Assembly (NCBI RefSeq): GCF_040719145.1
Contig: NZ_JBFDUZ010000001.1
Span: 1,364,001-1,428,000, forward strand
Origin: Paenibacillus sp. JQZ6Y-1
GTDB taxonomy: Bacteria > Bacillota > Bacilli > Paenibacillales > Paenibacillaceae
DNA: 64,000 nt
Direction of reading: 5' to 3'
Under the pieces are notes generated by a model. That model worked only from the letters and a program-made list of their open reading frames with translations. It was not told where the DNA came from and did no database searches. How positions within the stretch are numbered: position 1 is the first letter of the stretch; each line of letters opens with the position of its first letter. Positions 27,388-35,017 of this stretch are shown piece after piece. Made by a program: the position numbers and the translations under genes.

Positions 27388-28233
27388 TTACTCGCGAAAT
27401 GCTTCATCCTCTACCTGCTCAGATTCTTCCACCTGCACATCGCCATAACGAGCCAATGCCCGCAGAGCCGTCTCGCGCATACGGCGTTTTAGATGATCAC
27501 CTTCTACCACTTTGACTCGTTTGCCGAGAAAGCGCAGACGATTTAGCACATATTCACTTTCGCTCCCAGTAAAATGAACATGAATCCAGTATGTATGCAG
27601 CTGCTCATCAAACTCTACTTTTTTATCAAAACAGGAAAAGGCGTGCAAAATCCGTGTCAATTCCTCGTTGTAAATAGGCAATACCTGTACGACCGCTTCA
27701 TGACGATCGATCTGTACAAAATGATCCATTCGTTCGCTTGCCGTTGTGTACGTTTTGGGTGAAATCTCATGCTGCTCTACCGATTGTACATGCGCTAGCC
27801 GCGTAATCATCGGAGCGAAGCGGCTTAGATTGAACCAGTATAAGTACCATTCGCGGCGTGCCATCGAATACTCCAATCGCCACGGAATGCCCGGCTGTGG
27901 TGCAATCGGTTCGCCATGTTTGTTGCATCGACCTAGCATCATGCCTTGACGACTACGCATGATACGGCGCAATATACGTAGCCAAGGAAGGTAACTTTGA
28001 CCGTCAGTCGTGCCTGCTTTTTCAATTAAAGCATGCTGCAATACAGGCGGCTCATCGTCCAATGTACATTGCTCCAAACGAGCGCGCGTTTCTGGATCAA
28101 AAGCATGTTCCGCTGCTGGATGAGACAGCATCATACGCAGCCATGAACGCTCCTGCGAAGTAAGAGTATATAGATCATTTTCTTCCAGTCGTGATGAGAG
28201 CTGGTAGCTGAATATTTTCTCAAACAGATTCAT
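27388..28233 (-). CDS. WYL-domain protein lacking a clear HTH (second of a pair)
   Basis: This 281-residue protein has a WYL-type core (IPWRLEYSMARREWYLYWFNLSRFAPMITRL) and a C-terminal WCX-like extension (VQVLPIYNEELTRILHAF...YWIHVHFTGSESEYVL). No convincing winged helix precedes it. The start at 28233 overlaps the end of the upstream WYL gene by 14 bp, with AAGGAG upstream, so translation is coupled. WYL domains bind nucleic acid or nucleotide-like ligands and control defence and RNA-repair loci. The pair probably acts as a heteromeric regulator. Confidence 0.85.
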   Translation of the reverse strand: MNLFEKIFSYQLSSRLEENDLYTLTSQERSWLRMMLSHPAAEHAFDPETRARLEQCTLDDEPPVLQHALIEKAGTTDGQSYLPWLRILRRIMRSRQGMMLGRCNKHGEPIAPQPGIPWRLEYSMARREWYLYWFNLSRFAPMITRLAHVQSVEQHEISPKTYTTASERMDHFVQIDRHEAVVQVLPIYNEELTRILHAFSCFDKKVEFDEQLHTYWIHVHFTGSESEYVLNRLRFLGKRVKVVEGDHLKRRMRETALRALARYGDVQVEESEQVEDEAFRE

Positions 28234-29518
28234 AGTAATCCAGCAACTCCTTCCATTCCTCAATCAATGATTGGCGTAATCCTGCGGGTTCAAGTACCTC
28301 ACAGCTTGAGCCGAAGCTACGGAGCCATGGACGAATCTCGACCCAGCCATTCACTACAATCTCAAATATAAAGCTATGCTCATATTCCTCTGTAATACGA
28401 CCCCATTGTCCCTGCATCATCACCCGTTCACGAATAAAATCATTAGCAGGGAATACAGGTTTGAAAAAGCGTACTTTTACCGTAAGCGGTTGTCCGGTAT
28501 CGACGAGCCAGCTGTACTGCATTTTCTGACGTATGTGCTGTAGTCGTTGTTCAAACAGTTCCGTATCCGCTGTTTGCTCGCCATTCAGATCGACCATGCC
28601 ATCCATGCGGAATTTGGCGATACGTCCGCCTTCCAGTGTGCCAATGACATACCAGCGTCCGTATTGATGATCGTAAACAACCTGAAGCGGCAGCATGTGC
28701 TGACGAAACGGCTGCTGATCTGGGGCAAACAATGGGTTCGTATGCTGTGCCGCATAGGATCGTTTTCGACTGGGCGAATAGTATTGAAACGAAACATATC
28801 GCTGTTCGCGAATCATACGTAGTAGCGTGTACAGATGAGCTTCATCCAAGATGCGCGCGTCATAATGATACCGATAACCGAATGGCTCTAATAGCGATTC
28901 GTCCCATTGCTCTGTGGGAATCGTTGCTTTGAGTGCTTTTTTAAGATTATCGCGCAGCAAATAGCCTTGTACCGACGGAATGCGTGTATTTGCCATCACA
29001 TCTACAAATTCATACAGCTCGATCAATTCCTCTTGCGATAAACAATCAGTCAGCTCATGATTCAGGCGATACCGATACGGTCGCCCTCCCGGCTGTCGAC
29101 GAATGACGCCAATATCCTCTAGATAGCGCAGATCGGAACGAATCGTTTTCTCATCCGGTGGGGCAAAATCATATTCTGCTAATTGCTCGTCACACGCGTC
29201 CAGCAGCTCGGCGGCTGTTTTATCCTGTTGCTTGAGCGAGGATAACAAAATTGGCAAGCGGCGGCTTTCCGATTCCTTCATAGATTTGGCGCGAAATAAA
29301 AACATTAACACTGGCTCCGCCGAATCAGCATATCGGTAGCTGAACAGATCAGTCAGATCATTCTCACCATTCACTTCTTTTAAACGCCGAATTGTTTTAT
29401 CAAATGTATGTACAGAAATACCTAGACGTCCTGCAAACTGCTGACGATCAAACGCTCCACCCGTCAGCGCCAACAAACGTAAAAACTGAATTTCTTTATC
29501 AAAGCTCTCTCTTGCCAT
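28220..29518 (-). CDS. HTH-WYL transcriptional regulator (first of a pair)
   Basis: This 432-residue protein has an N-terminal winged helix (RQQFAGRLGISVHTFDKTIRRLKEVNG), a second DNA-binding-like segment (EKTIRSDLRYLEDIGVIRR), then a WYL domain (RYVSFQYYSPSRKRSY...FRQHMLPLQVVYDHQYGRWYVIGTLEGG) and a WCX-like C terminus. The ATG at 29518 has 9 nt spacing from GGGAGG; the ATG at 29524 (two residues longer) is the alternative. It is transcribed away from the Y RNA-Ro60 unit and towards the yeh-like operon, so it is placed to control either or both. The ligand is unknown. Confidence 0.9.
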   Translation of the reverse strand: MARESFDKEIQFLRLLALTGGAFDRQQFAGRLGISVHTFDKTIRRLKEVNGENDLTDLFSYRYADSAEPVLMFLFRAKSMKESESRRLPILLSSLKQQDKTAAELLDACDEQLAEYDFAPPDEKTIRSDLRYLEDIGVIRRQPGGRPYRYRLNHELTDCLSQEELIELYEFVDVMANTRIPSVQGYLLRDNLKKALKATIPTEQWDESLLEPFGYRYHYDARILDEAHLYTLLRMIREQRYVSFQYYSPSRKRSYAAQHTNPLFAPDQQPFRQHMLPLQVVYDHQYGRWYVIGTLEGGRIAKFRMDGMVDLNGEQTADTELFEQRLQHIRQKMQYSWLVDTGQPLTVKVRFFKPVFPANDFIRERVMMQGQWGRITEEYEHSFIFEIVVNGWVEIRPWLRSFGSSCEVLEPAGLRQSLIEEWKELLDYYESV

Positions 29519-29751
29519 CTTCATGTTCCTCCCTTGCTAGTAACCCTGTACAGCATATTGTAGCAAAGGACATCTCAATTAGAAACTGACAAAGGCGCAT
29601 CTTACAATATCTCTATCTTACCTATGTAAAAACACAAACAAATTCGACTTCGCCATACTTTCGCCCTGTTGACGCTTCTATTTATATGCGAAGATAAGGA
29701 CATCAAAGAAACGCCATGCACCACACAAAAGTAACACACATAAGAGTGCAT

Positions 29752-29784
29752 AACCAAGTAACACCAAGTAACACCAAGTAACAC
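29752..29784. repeat. 10-bp tandem repeat before the first Y RNA
   Basis: The unit ACCAAGTAAC occurs three times in a row, followed by a partial fourth. It ends about 10 bp before the Y RNA stem begins and could affect promoter spacing. Confidence 0.8.
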
Positions 29785-29794
29785 AGCAAATTTA

Positions 29795-29938
29795 ATATCC
29801 GAGGCGCCTGAAAGGGTTACTTCGACTGTTAATCGACTGGTCGCCGGTTCGAGTCCGGCTTCCGCCGTTCATGGCGGAATAGCTCAGATGGTAGAGCGGT
29901 AATGGACCTTTTCACCTATTTCCTCGGATATGCTTTTT
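29795..29938 (+). ncRNA. yrlA: Y RNA of the YrlA class with a permuted tRNA-like module
   Basis: The ends pair perfectly: ATATCCGAGG (29795-29804) with CCTCGGATAT (29922-29931). Inside, TGAAAGG (29809-29815) pairs with CCTTTTCA (29907-29914) with one bulge, forming the bulged stem expected for Ro60 binding. The loop holds a circularly permuted tRNA. It contains a T arm (GCCGG-TTCGAGT-CCGGC, 29843-29859), the acceptor 3' strand TTCCGCC, a 6-nt linker replacing the tRNA ends, the acceptor 5' strand GGCGGAA (7 perfect pairs), then TA and a D arm (GCTC-AGATGGTA-GAGC, 29882-29897). Known YrlA RNAs have this order and tether or gate Ro60 and exonucleases. A T-run ends at 29938. The Ro60 gene starts 500 bp downstream on the same strand. 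Confidence 0.93.
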
Positions 29939-30019
29939 GCTTAGATTGACTGTAGTAATAGAACATAGCACGTTGCTACACACCGCGCGTGCAGATTTGT
30001 ATAGCATAGAAGACAACGT

Positions 30020-30119
30020 ATAGAAGTAGAAGTAAAAGTAGAAGTAAAAGTGGAACTAAAAGTGGAACTAAAAGTAGAACTAAAAGTAGAACTAAAAGTA
30101 GAACTAAAAGGAAAAGTAG
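30020..30119. repeat. 12-bp tandem repeat array between the two Y RNAs
   Basis: Five units of AGT(A/G)GAACTAAA follow one another exactly at 30049-30108, flanked by degenerate copies (AGAAGTAAAAGT before, AAAGGAAAAGTAG after). The forward strand is almost entirely A, G and T. The reverse strand reads as an artificial leucine-rich frame that is not a gene. Confidence 0.9.
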
Positions 30120-30213
30120 CACAACTGTACTTGCGATCCTAAACCAAGTACAACGGTGACCTGTCATTGGGCAGGCACCGCACATTTTCAACCAATTAAG
30201 AATATATATACTG

Positions 30214-30313
30214 TCCGAGGCGCCAGAAAGGGCTACTTCGATTTGAATTCGACCTTTATAGGCAGGCTGATCTACGTCAGTATGACCTAGCGCCTTTTCT
30301 CCCTTTCCTCGGA
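30214..30313 (+). ncRNA. Second Y RNA, without tRNA-like module
   Basis: TCCGAGG (30214-30220) pairs with CCTCGGA (30307-30313), and AGAAAGG (30225-30231) pairs with CCTTTTCT (30293-30300) with one bulge. The 5' strand CCGAGGCGCC(A)GAAAGGGCTACTTCGA is nearly the same as in the first Y RNA, and the 3' strand TTTCCTCGGAT is also shared, so both should bind the same Ro60. The loop is different: no T arm, no acceptor stem, only a small CTGA-TCTACG-TCAG hairpin. No strong T-run follows, so it may be processed from a longer transcript that includes the Ro60 mRNA. Confidence 0.82.
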
Positions 30314-30438
30314 TTCATTACATATAATAAATGATTCACGGTACATAATAGATCTACGATCATCCTATAAACCCATCAATGTGGAACATATAACCTGTGT
30401 AGTTAAACATACATACTTTTTAGAAGGAGGCATTCATT

Positions 30439-32034
30439 ATGAGCCGTGCCAAAAAAATGCTGGATCTCAAACCATCCAAGCCAATCATCAATCGCGAAGC
30501 TTATCTTGCTTACAATCGTAGTGTAGAGGAAGAATATGTGCAGCTGCTGTTGACGAACACATTTGCTAATACGTTTTATGCGGACAGCCGAGAGCTGATC
30601 AACGAAGCGCATGGTATTCATGAATTAATGCTGGAGCTAAACCCTGAATTTATGGCGCGTGCGTTAGTGTATGCACGTGACAAAGGTTTTATGCGTCTGC
30701 AACCTCTGTACGGACTGGCGCTATTATCTGCTGCTCAACCTACCTTATTTGCTCAAGCATTTCCGCATGTCGTAAAAATACCGTCCGATTTGGCAGACTT
30801 TATGACCATCTTACGCGGTCAAGGTCGTGGTCAGGGCGGTCGTGCGGTCAAACGACAGGTTGCCGCTTTTTTATCCGGTATGAGTGAGTACTGGGCGCTC
30901 AAATACAATGGACGTGGACGTGGTTTTTCGCTAGGTGATGCTGTGGCAACGACTCATCCGAAGCCGCGCAATGCCCAGCAGCAAGCGTTATACCGATATG
31001 TACGCGGGCATGAAACCGATTTGACAGCTTTACCGCAATTGGAAGCCTTAGAAAAGCTCAAGCTAGCAAAGAATGATCAGGAACGTATTCATTGGATTCA
31101 ACAAGGGAAATTGCCTTATGAGACAGTGACCAGCGTGCTACAGCCGAGTGCTGCGGTGTGGGAAGAGTTGATGAAGCAGATGCCTGCCTTTGCGCTGCTG
31201 CGTCATCTGAATACACTGGATCGTCAAGGTGTATTCGGCGGTCAGGTGAAGGACGGCAAAATGCAGTTGAACAAATATGGGAAGCGCGTATGGAAGAAAG
31301 GAATCCATGTCGAGAAAGTGAAAAAGAAAAATCTGAACTATGTCATCGAGCGACTAACCGATACCGAAGCGTTGAGCAAATCGCGCATTCTGCCATTTCG
31401 CTTTGTGAAGGCTTTTCATGAGGTGGAAAATGAAGCTTTGCGTCAGCCGTTAGAACAGGCGGTAGAGCTAACGTTTGCCAATCTGCCCGATCTGCCAGGA
31501 CGAACTGCGATTTTTCTGGATATTTCCGGTTCGATGACAGGGGAATATTTGCAGACGGGTTCTGTCTTTGCATTGGCTTTATACAAAAAGACAAACGGCA
31601 ATTCGTTGTTCTGGTTATTCGATACGTTTGTACAAGACGCCAAACCTTCGCGCGAGGAGTCGATCATGACGCAGGCGGCGCGTATTCATACACGCGGCGG
31701 TACGAATACGGGTGCACCAGTACGCAAGCTGATTAACGATGACGAGGTAGTAGATCAGATCATTATGATTACCGACGAGCAGCAAAATCATGGTAGTGCA
31801 TTTTACAAAGAGCTACAAACATATCGTCATCAGATCAACCGCAATGCCAAAGCATTTATTATTGATATTGCGCCGTACCGTAACGCAATGGTGCCGCCAG
31901 AGGATATGCGAACCTTTTACATTTACGGTTGGAGCGATCTAGTATTATCCTTTATTTCGCGGACAGTCAAGGGCTACTCCGGTATGGTGCAGCATATTGA
32001 ACAGTTGCAACTGGATGCGGCAGATCATGCTTAA
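30439..32034 (+). CDS. rsr: Ro60/Rsr RNA-binding protein (TROVE plus VWA domains)
   Basis: This 531-residue protein has a TROVE ring domain (about 15-340; for example PEFMARALVYARDKGFMRLQPLYGLALL) and a C-terminal VWA domain. The MIDAS motif DISGSM begins at D361, RGGTNTGAPV supplies the threonine, and MITDEQQNHG the later aspartate. Ro60 binds misfolded non-coding RNA ends in its central hole and Y RNAs on its outside; bacterial versions act with exoribonucleases in RNA quality control and stress survival. Length and order match bacterial Rsr. The start follows GAAGGAGG. The two Y RNAs upstream are its expected partners. No rtcB ligase or exonuclease gene is adjacent. Confidence 0.95.
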   Translation: MSRAKKMLDLKPSKPIINREAYLAYNRSVEEEYVQLLLTNTFANTFYADSRELINEAHGIHELMLELNPEFMARALVYARDKGFMRLQPLYGLALLSAAQPTLFAQAFPHVVKIPSDLADFMTILRGQGRGQGGRAVKRQVAAFLSGMSEYWALKYNGRGRGFSLGDAVATTHPKPRNAQQQALYRYVRGHETDLTALPQLEALEKLKLAKNDQERIHWIQQGKLPYETVTSVLQPSAAVWEELMKQMPAFALLRHLNTLDRQGVFGGQVKDGKMQLNKYGKRVWKKGIHVEKVKKKNLNYVIERLTDTEALSKSRILPFRFVKAFHEVENEALRQPLEQAVELTFANLPDLPGRTAIFLDISGSMTGEYLQTGSVFALALYKKTNGNSLFWLFDTFVQDAKPSREESIMTQAARIHTRGGTNTGAPVRKLINDDEVVDQIIMITDEQQNHGSAFYKELQTYRHQINRNAKAFIIDIAPYRNAMVPPEDMRTFYIYGWSDLVLSFISRTVKGYSGMVQHIEQLQLDAADHA

Positions 32035-32080
32035 GTCGACAGCGATATATTATCTAGTAAACACGTAAACCAATGCTAAT

Positions 32081-32121
32081 ATGCAAAAGAACGCATCAAT
32101 GGATGATGCGTTCTTTTGCAT
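32081..32121. terminator. Bidirectional terminator between the Ro60 and GH5 genes
   Basis: ATGCAAAAGAACGCATCA (32081-32098) and TGATGCGTTCTTTTGCAT (32104-32121) form a perfect 18-bp stem with a 5-nt loop. It lies between converging genes and has T-rich segments inside each arm end. Confidence 0.8.
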
Positions 32122-32210
32122 GAATGATAGGATGCTACACACATGCTATATAGTATTGTAGCTATGAGCATATTCAACTTACGCTACATAGCACTATAGC
32201 CATAACTTCA

Positions 32211-33938
32211 TCAAGAAGTCGTACCTGTTACCGTACTGCCGTTTTTGGTGATTTTGTACGTGACGGTTTCGCCGCTCCAGAAGTAGAATTTCAGATTGAC
32301 GACACCATCCTGCGTTTCATTGAAAAATGCTGGTTGTAGCTTGATTGTGTTGCCACTGTAATTCGGGCTAAATGTTGTCTCGAATTCTTTGTACGAAGTC
32401 CAGTTTTGTGGACCGGCATTGCCGCCAGACGCGTAGGTGGCTTCCATTGTTGCCAACTGATCGCCGTTAAATTGAGTTGGGATACTGAACGAGCTAGTCG
32501 TTCCCTGTGCATTGCTCAATGTTGGTGTGCTGTACAGCACCACTTTAAATTTCCAATCGACGCCTTTGTTAAATTTGGCAGTCAGTGTAGCGGTTGTTCC
32601 CAGTTTGCCGGAGGATACCAGTTTGGTCAGTTGTGCTGCTTTGATCGTCAGCACATTACCACTAATATCATAATCTGTGCCTTTTTGCAGAACCGTACTG
32701 CCTGCGCTTAGGGAAGAGAAGGAGTTGCCGTTCAGATTCAGGTTGATGCTACGATCCTGAATAGTAGAGCCTTTTTTGACATGAATCAGATCGCTATCTG
32801 CCGTAGCAGAACGAGTAGACCAGCTTGTTTTGATCATATTGAATAGTTCAGGATCGGACCATGTGAAGGCGGTACGGCTGAAATGCTGACCGTTATCCCA
32901 TAGCATGGTAGCGATCTTTTTTTGCTTGGTGTAATAACCGATATACTCGAAGAACTTCAGCTTTTCGCCTTGCTCGATCACGCCGGTGCTTTTGTCAAAG
33001 CCCAGCAAACCATATTCACCGAGAATGACTGGAATGCCTTTGGCGGTAAACGTGTTGTATACATTATCAAATGTAGTCGTAATATCCTGCTGCACTTCAT
33101 TGTTGAATTTGGTATAACCAGCAATATTCACACTGAATGGCCAGAAGCCGTAATAGTGAACGGTAGCGATAATATTACTGTCACCCAGCTTGGAGATGGT
33201 ATTGTACAGCGCCGTCATCCGTGTCTGGGTTGGGGAAGCCTCCAATGTGGATAGAACGAGTGGACGGGTAGCATTTTGCGCGCCGGAAGCACGGACAATC
33301 TTGTGAAACGAAACATTCAGCTCGTCCAGCAATTGCTGCTGCTTGGTTTCATCGGTTGTACCGCCATCGGTGAAGCGCGGCTCGTTTACGCTTTCAAATG
33401 ACAGCTTGGAGGATGTGTTTTTGAAGCGATCCGCGATTTGTTTCCATGCTGCATTATAGCGTGCTAGTACGGTATCGTGCTGAGATTCCATTTTGCTAAT
33501 CCAAACCCAAGAATCATGATGCACGTTGATCATCACGTACAGATTCTCATTCAGCGCCCAATTCACTACTTCCTCGACACGATTCAGATACGTCGGATCG
33601 ATAGTATAGTTGGGGGCGGCACCGATATGGGAATCCCAGGTGACCGGAATACGGATACTTTTGTAGCCTTGAGCGGCAATCTGCTTGATCAGTGCTTGCG
33701 TTACCTTTGGATTGCCCCAAGCAGTTTCATCTGCACCGACCGAATCAAGAGAGTTCCCCAGATTCCAGCCGGGCTGCATCGCATCGACATATGATTGCAT
33801 ACTGACAGTGGCGGCTTTCGGTTGAACCGGAGCCTGTTCTTCACTGCTAGCAGCATAAGAAAAAGAAGGCAGTAGCGATACCAATAGGGCAGCAGCCATC
33901 GTGAAGGAGAGAAGCGATTTGGACCTGCGTTTTGTCAT
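32211..33938 (-). CDS. Secreted GH5 endoglucanase/xyloglucanase-type enzyme with X2 and CBM46-like domains
   Basis: This 575-residue precursor has a signal peptide cleaved near SYA-AS (about residue 30). The GH5 catalytic domain spans about 45-370: WNLGNSLDS, IRIPVTWDSHIG, the acid/base Glu186 in SVNEPRF, HYYGFWPFS and the nucleophile Glu308 in VILGEYGLL. The architecture fits subfamily GH5_4. It is followed by an Ig-like CBM_X2 module (about 385-470, LNLNGNSFSSLSAGSTVLQKGTDYDISGNVLTI) and a C-terminal CBM46-like module (about 475-575). The enzyme cuts beta-1,4-glucans such as cellulose, xyloglucan or glucomannan outside the cell. A cre-like site lies upstream at 33971. The ribosome site is AAAGGAG. 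Confidence 0.9.
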   Translation of the reverse strand: MTKRRSKSLLSFTMAAALLVSLLPSFSYAASSEEQAPVQPKAATVSMQSYVDAMQPGWNLGNSLDSVGADETAWGNPKVTQALIKQIAAQGYKSIRIPVTWDSHIGAAPNYTIDPTYLNRVEEVVNWALNENLYVMINVHHDSWVWISKMESQHDTVLARYNAAWKQIADRFKNTSSKLSFESVNEPRFTDGGTTDETKQQQLLDELNVSFHKIVRASGAQNATRPLVLSTLEASPTQTRMTALYNTISKLGDSNIIATVHYYGFWPFSVNIAGYTKFNNEVQQDITTTFDNVYNTFTAKGIPVILGEYGLLGFDKSTGVIEQGEKLKFFEYIGYYTKQKKIATMLWDNGQHFSRTAFTWSDPELFNMIKTSWSTRSATADSDLIHVKKGSTIQDRSINLNLNGNSFSSLSAGSTVLQKGTDYDISGNVLTIKAAQLTKLVSSGKLGTTATLTAKFNKGVDWKFKVVLYSTPTLSNAQGTTSSFSIPTQFNGDQLATMEATYASGGNAGPQNWTSYKEFETTFSPNYSGNTIKLQPAFFNETQDGVVNLKFYFWSGETVTYKITKNGSTVTGTTS

Positions 33939-33970
33939 AATATTCTCCTTTATGTGTGTAATTTAAATAT

Positions 33971-33984
33971 TGAAAGCGCTTTCT
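33971..33984 (-). promoter_or_regulatory. cre-like site (CcpA) upstream of the GH5 endoglucanase gene
   Basis: TGAAAGCGCTTTCT matches the catabolite-responsive element consensus (TGWAANCGNTWNCA) at all but the last base. It sits 33 bp before the start codon, where bound CcpA would block transcription when glucose is present. The rest of 33939-34180 is A/T rich and has no gene. Confidence 0.75.
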
Positions 33985-34181
33985 GATTTATAAATTATCA
34001 TAGTCGATGTTTAAAAAACACCGTCATAATTGCATCTAAAATCATATGGAAATTAGTGATTTTCTAATAAAAAGATAAATATATAATATATGGGAAATTT
34101 GAGTAGTCATTAAAGGAAGTGAAGACAGGGAGATGCCATCGATGCAGTTACAGGCAGAAAGAATATCGCTCAATAATATAC

Positions 34182-34232
34182 AAAAAACCGACAGTCTGTA
34201 GACATTCCATATGCCTACCGAGATCGTCGGTT
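34182..34232 (-). terminator. Terminator of the GNAT acetyltransferase gene (reverse strand)
   Basis: Read on the reverse strand, AACCGAC and GTCGGTT enclose a long loop and run into a T6 tract. It lies about 45 nt after the stop of the acetyltransferase gene. Confidence 0.7.
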
Positions 34233-34277
34233 GTTTCTGTACGTATGAATGTATGTCCTGTACCTGCATGCTGATAA

Positions 34278-34775
34278 TTACAAAAAAAGTACCATTAATT
34301 CTTCATCATGATACGTATTGCCAATCTTGAGTGCACGCCAGTCCTTACCATATGCCTCAAATCCGAGTGCCATATATAATCGCTTGGCAGGCTCATTATG
34401 CGCCATCACCGATAAATATAGCTGCTCAATCACACCGGTACGACGCGCTGCTGCAATCGCTTCTTCCATTAGACGACGACCGATTCCTGATCCTCGCTGC
34501 TCCGGTTTCACATACATCGCTACAATATTAGCACGATGACTGAGTTTGGTTCTGCTTTGCGGCATTAATGTTACGGAGCCGATTAGTTCTTGTTCCAACC
34601 ATGCACCAAGCGTAATGCGCTCTTCGGTGCCGAGCCGACGAGCGAAGCGGTCAAGCGGCCATGCTTGTTCTTCCTCATAACTAGAAGCAAACGCTTCCGG
34701 GTATTGCTCCAGTGCCTCTAAGCGAAGCTGACGGTATGCTTCCGCATGGCTGGCATCTAGGGGATGGATATTCAT
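34278..34775 (-). CDS. GNAT-family N-acetyltransferase
   Basis: This 165-residue cytoplasmic protein has the GNAT acetyl-CoA pyrophosphate loop in YVKPEQRGSGIGRRLMEEAI and the C-terminal motif B region LSVMAHNEPAKRLYMALGFEAYG. It transfers an acetyl group from acetyl-CoA to an amine; the substrate cannot be told. The start follows AAAGGAGG. It sits between the two secreted GH5 genes on the same strand but has its own ribosome site and terminator, and a large inverted repeat separates it from the mannanase gene, so it is probably an independent unit. Confidence 0.9.
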   Translation of the reverse strand: MNIHPLDASHAEAYRQLRLEALEQYPEAFASSYEEEQAWPLDRFARRLGTEERITLGAWLEQELIGSVTLMPQSRTKLSHRANIVAMYVKPEQRGSGIGRRLMEEAIAAARRTGVIEQLYLSVMAHNEPAKRLYMALGFEAYGKDWRALKIGNTYHDEELMVLFL

Positions 34776-34898
34776 TATGATCCTCCTTTGGTCCGTTACA
34801 GGTAGTATGTATCAACCAATCTTGTCTATTATAGCCTGATGACAGGCAGTTGTCTGTGTACATTTACCAATTATTCACGGTATCGATGTAAATGGGAT

Positions 34899-34920
34899 GA
34901 TTATACTAGCAAGTATAATC
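34899..34920. repeat. Short palindrome before the acetyltransferase gene
   Basis: GATTATACT and AGTATAATC form a 9-bp perfect inverted repeat with a 4-nt centre. It directly adjoins the larger inverted repeat at 34918-34964. It lies about 125 bp upstream of the reverse-strand acetyltransferase start and could be an operator. Confidence 0.55.
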
Positions 34921-34964
34921 TCCAAATACCCTGTTGCTCATACGCTAACAGGGTATTTGGAGAT
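34918..34964. terminator. 18-bp perfect inverted repeat after the mannanase gene, possible terminator
   Basis: ATCTCCAAATACCCTGTT (34918-34935) pairs with AACAGGGTATTTGGAGAT (34947-34964) around an 11-nt loop. It lies just downstream of the reverse-strand mannanase stop codon. No T-tract follows on that strand, so it may act as a transcript-end stabiliser or factor-assisted terminator instead of a classic one. Confidence 0.55.
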
Positions 34965-35017
34965 GTATGAATGAATACATCCTATTCAATTGCTTACTTT
35001 ACTTGTATCCTAAAGGT

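Larger units (their letters stand above)
29525..30438. other. Non-coding region holding two Y RNAs and tandem repeats
   Basis: No credible protein gene lies in these 914 bp between the divergent WYL and Ro60 genes. The region contains the two Y RNA genes and two tandem repeat arrays listed separately. A possible forward promoter, TTGACG (29669-29674) with AGATAA 17 bp later, precedes the first Y RNA but is only a loose match. A TATATA-rich stretch just before 30214 could be the -10 region of the second. Confidence 0.6.

Noticed and set aside
29843-29897. An ordinary tRNA gene
   Set aside because: T arm comes before the acceptor and D arm, there is no anticodon arm, and the element is enclosed by a Y RNA stem. 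It is a permuted tRNA mimic.
29976-30191. Leucine-rich reverse-strand open frame
   Set aside because: It is the reverse reading of the 12-bp tandem repeat, has no ribosome site and its poly-leucine character comes only from the repeat.
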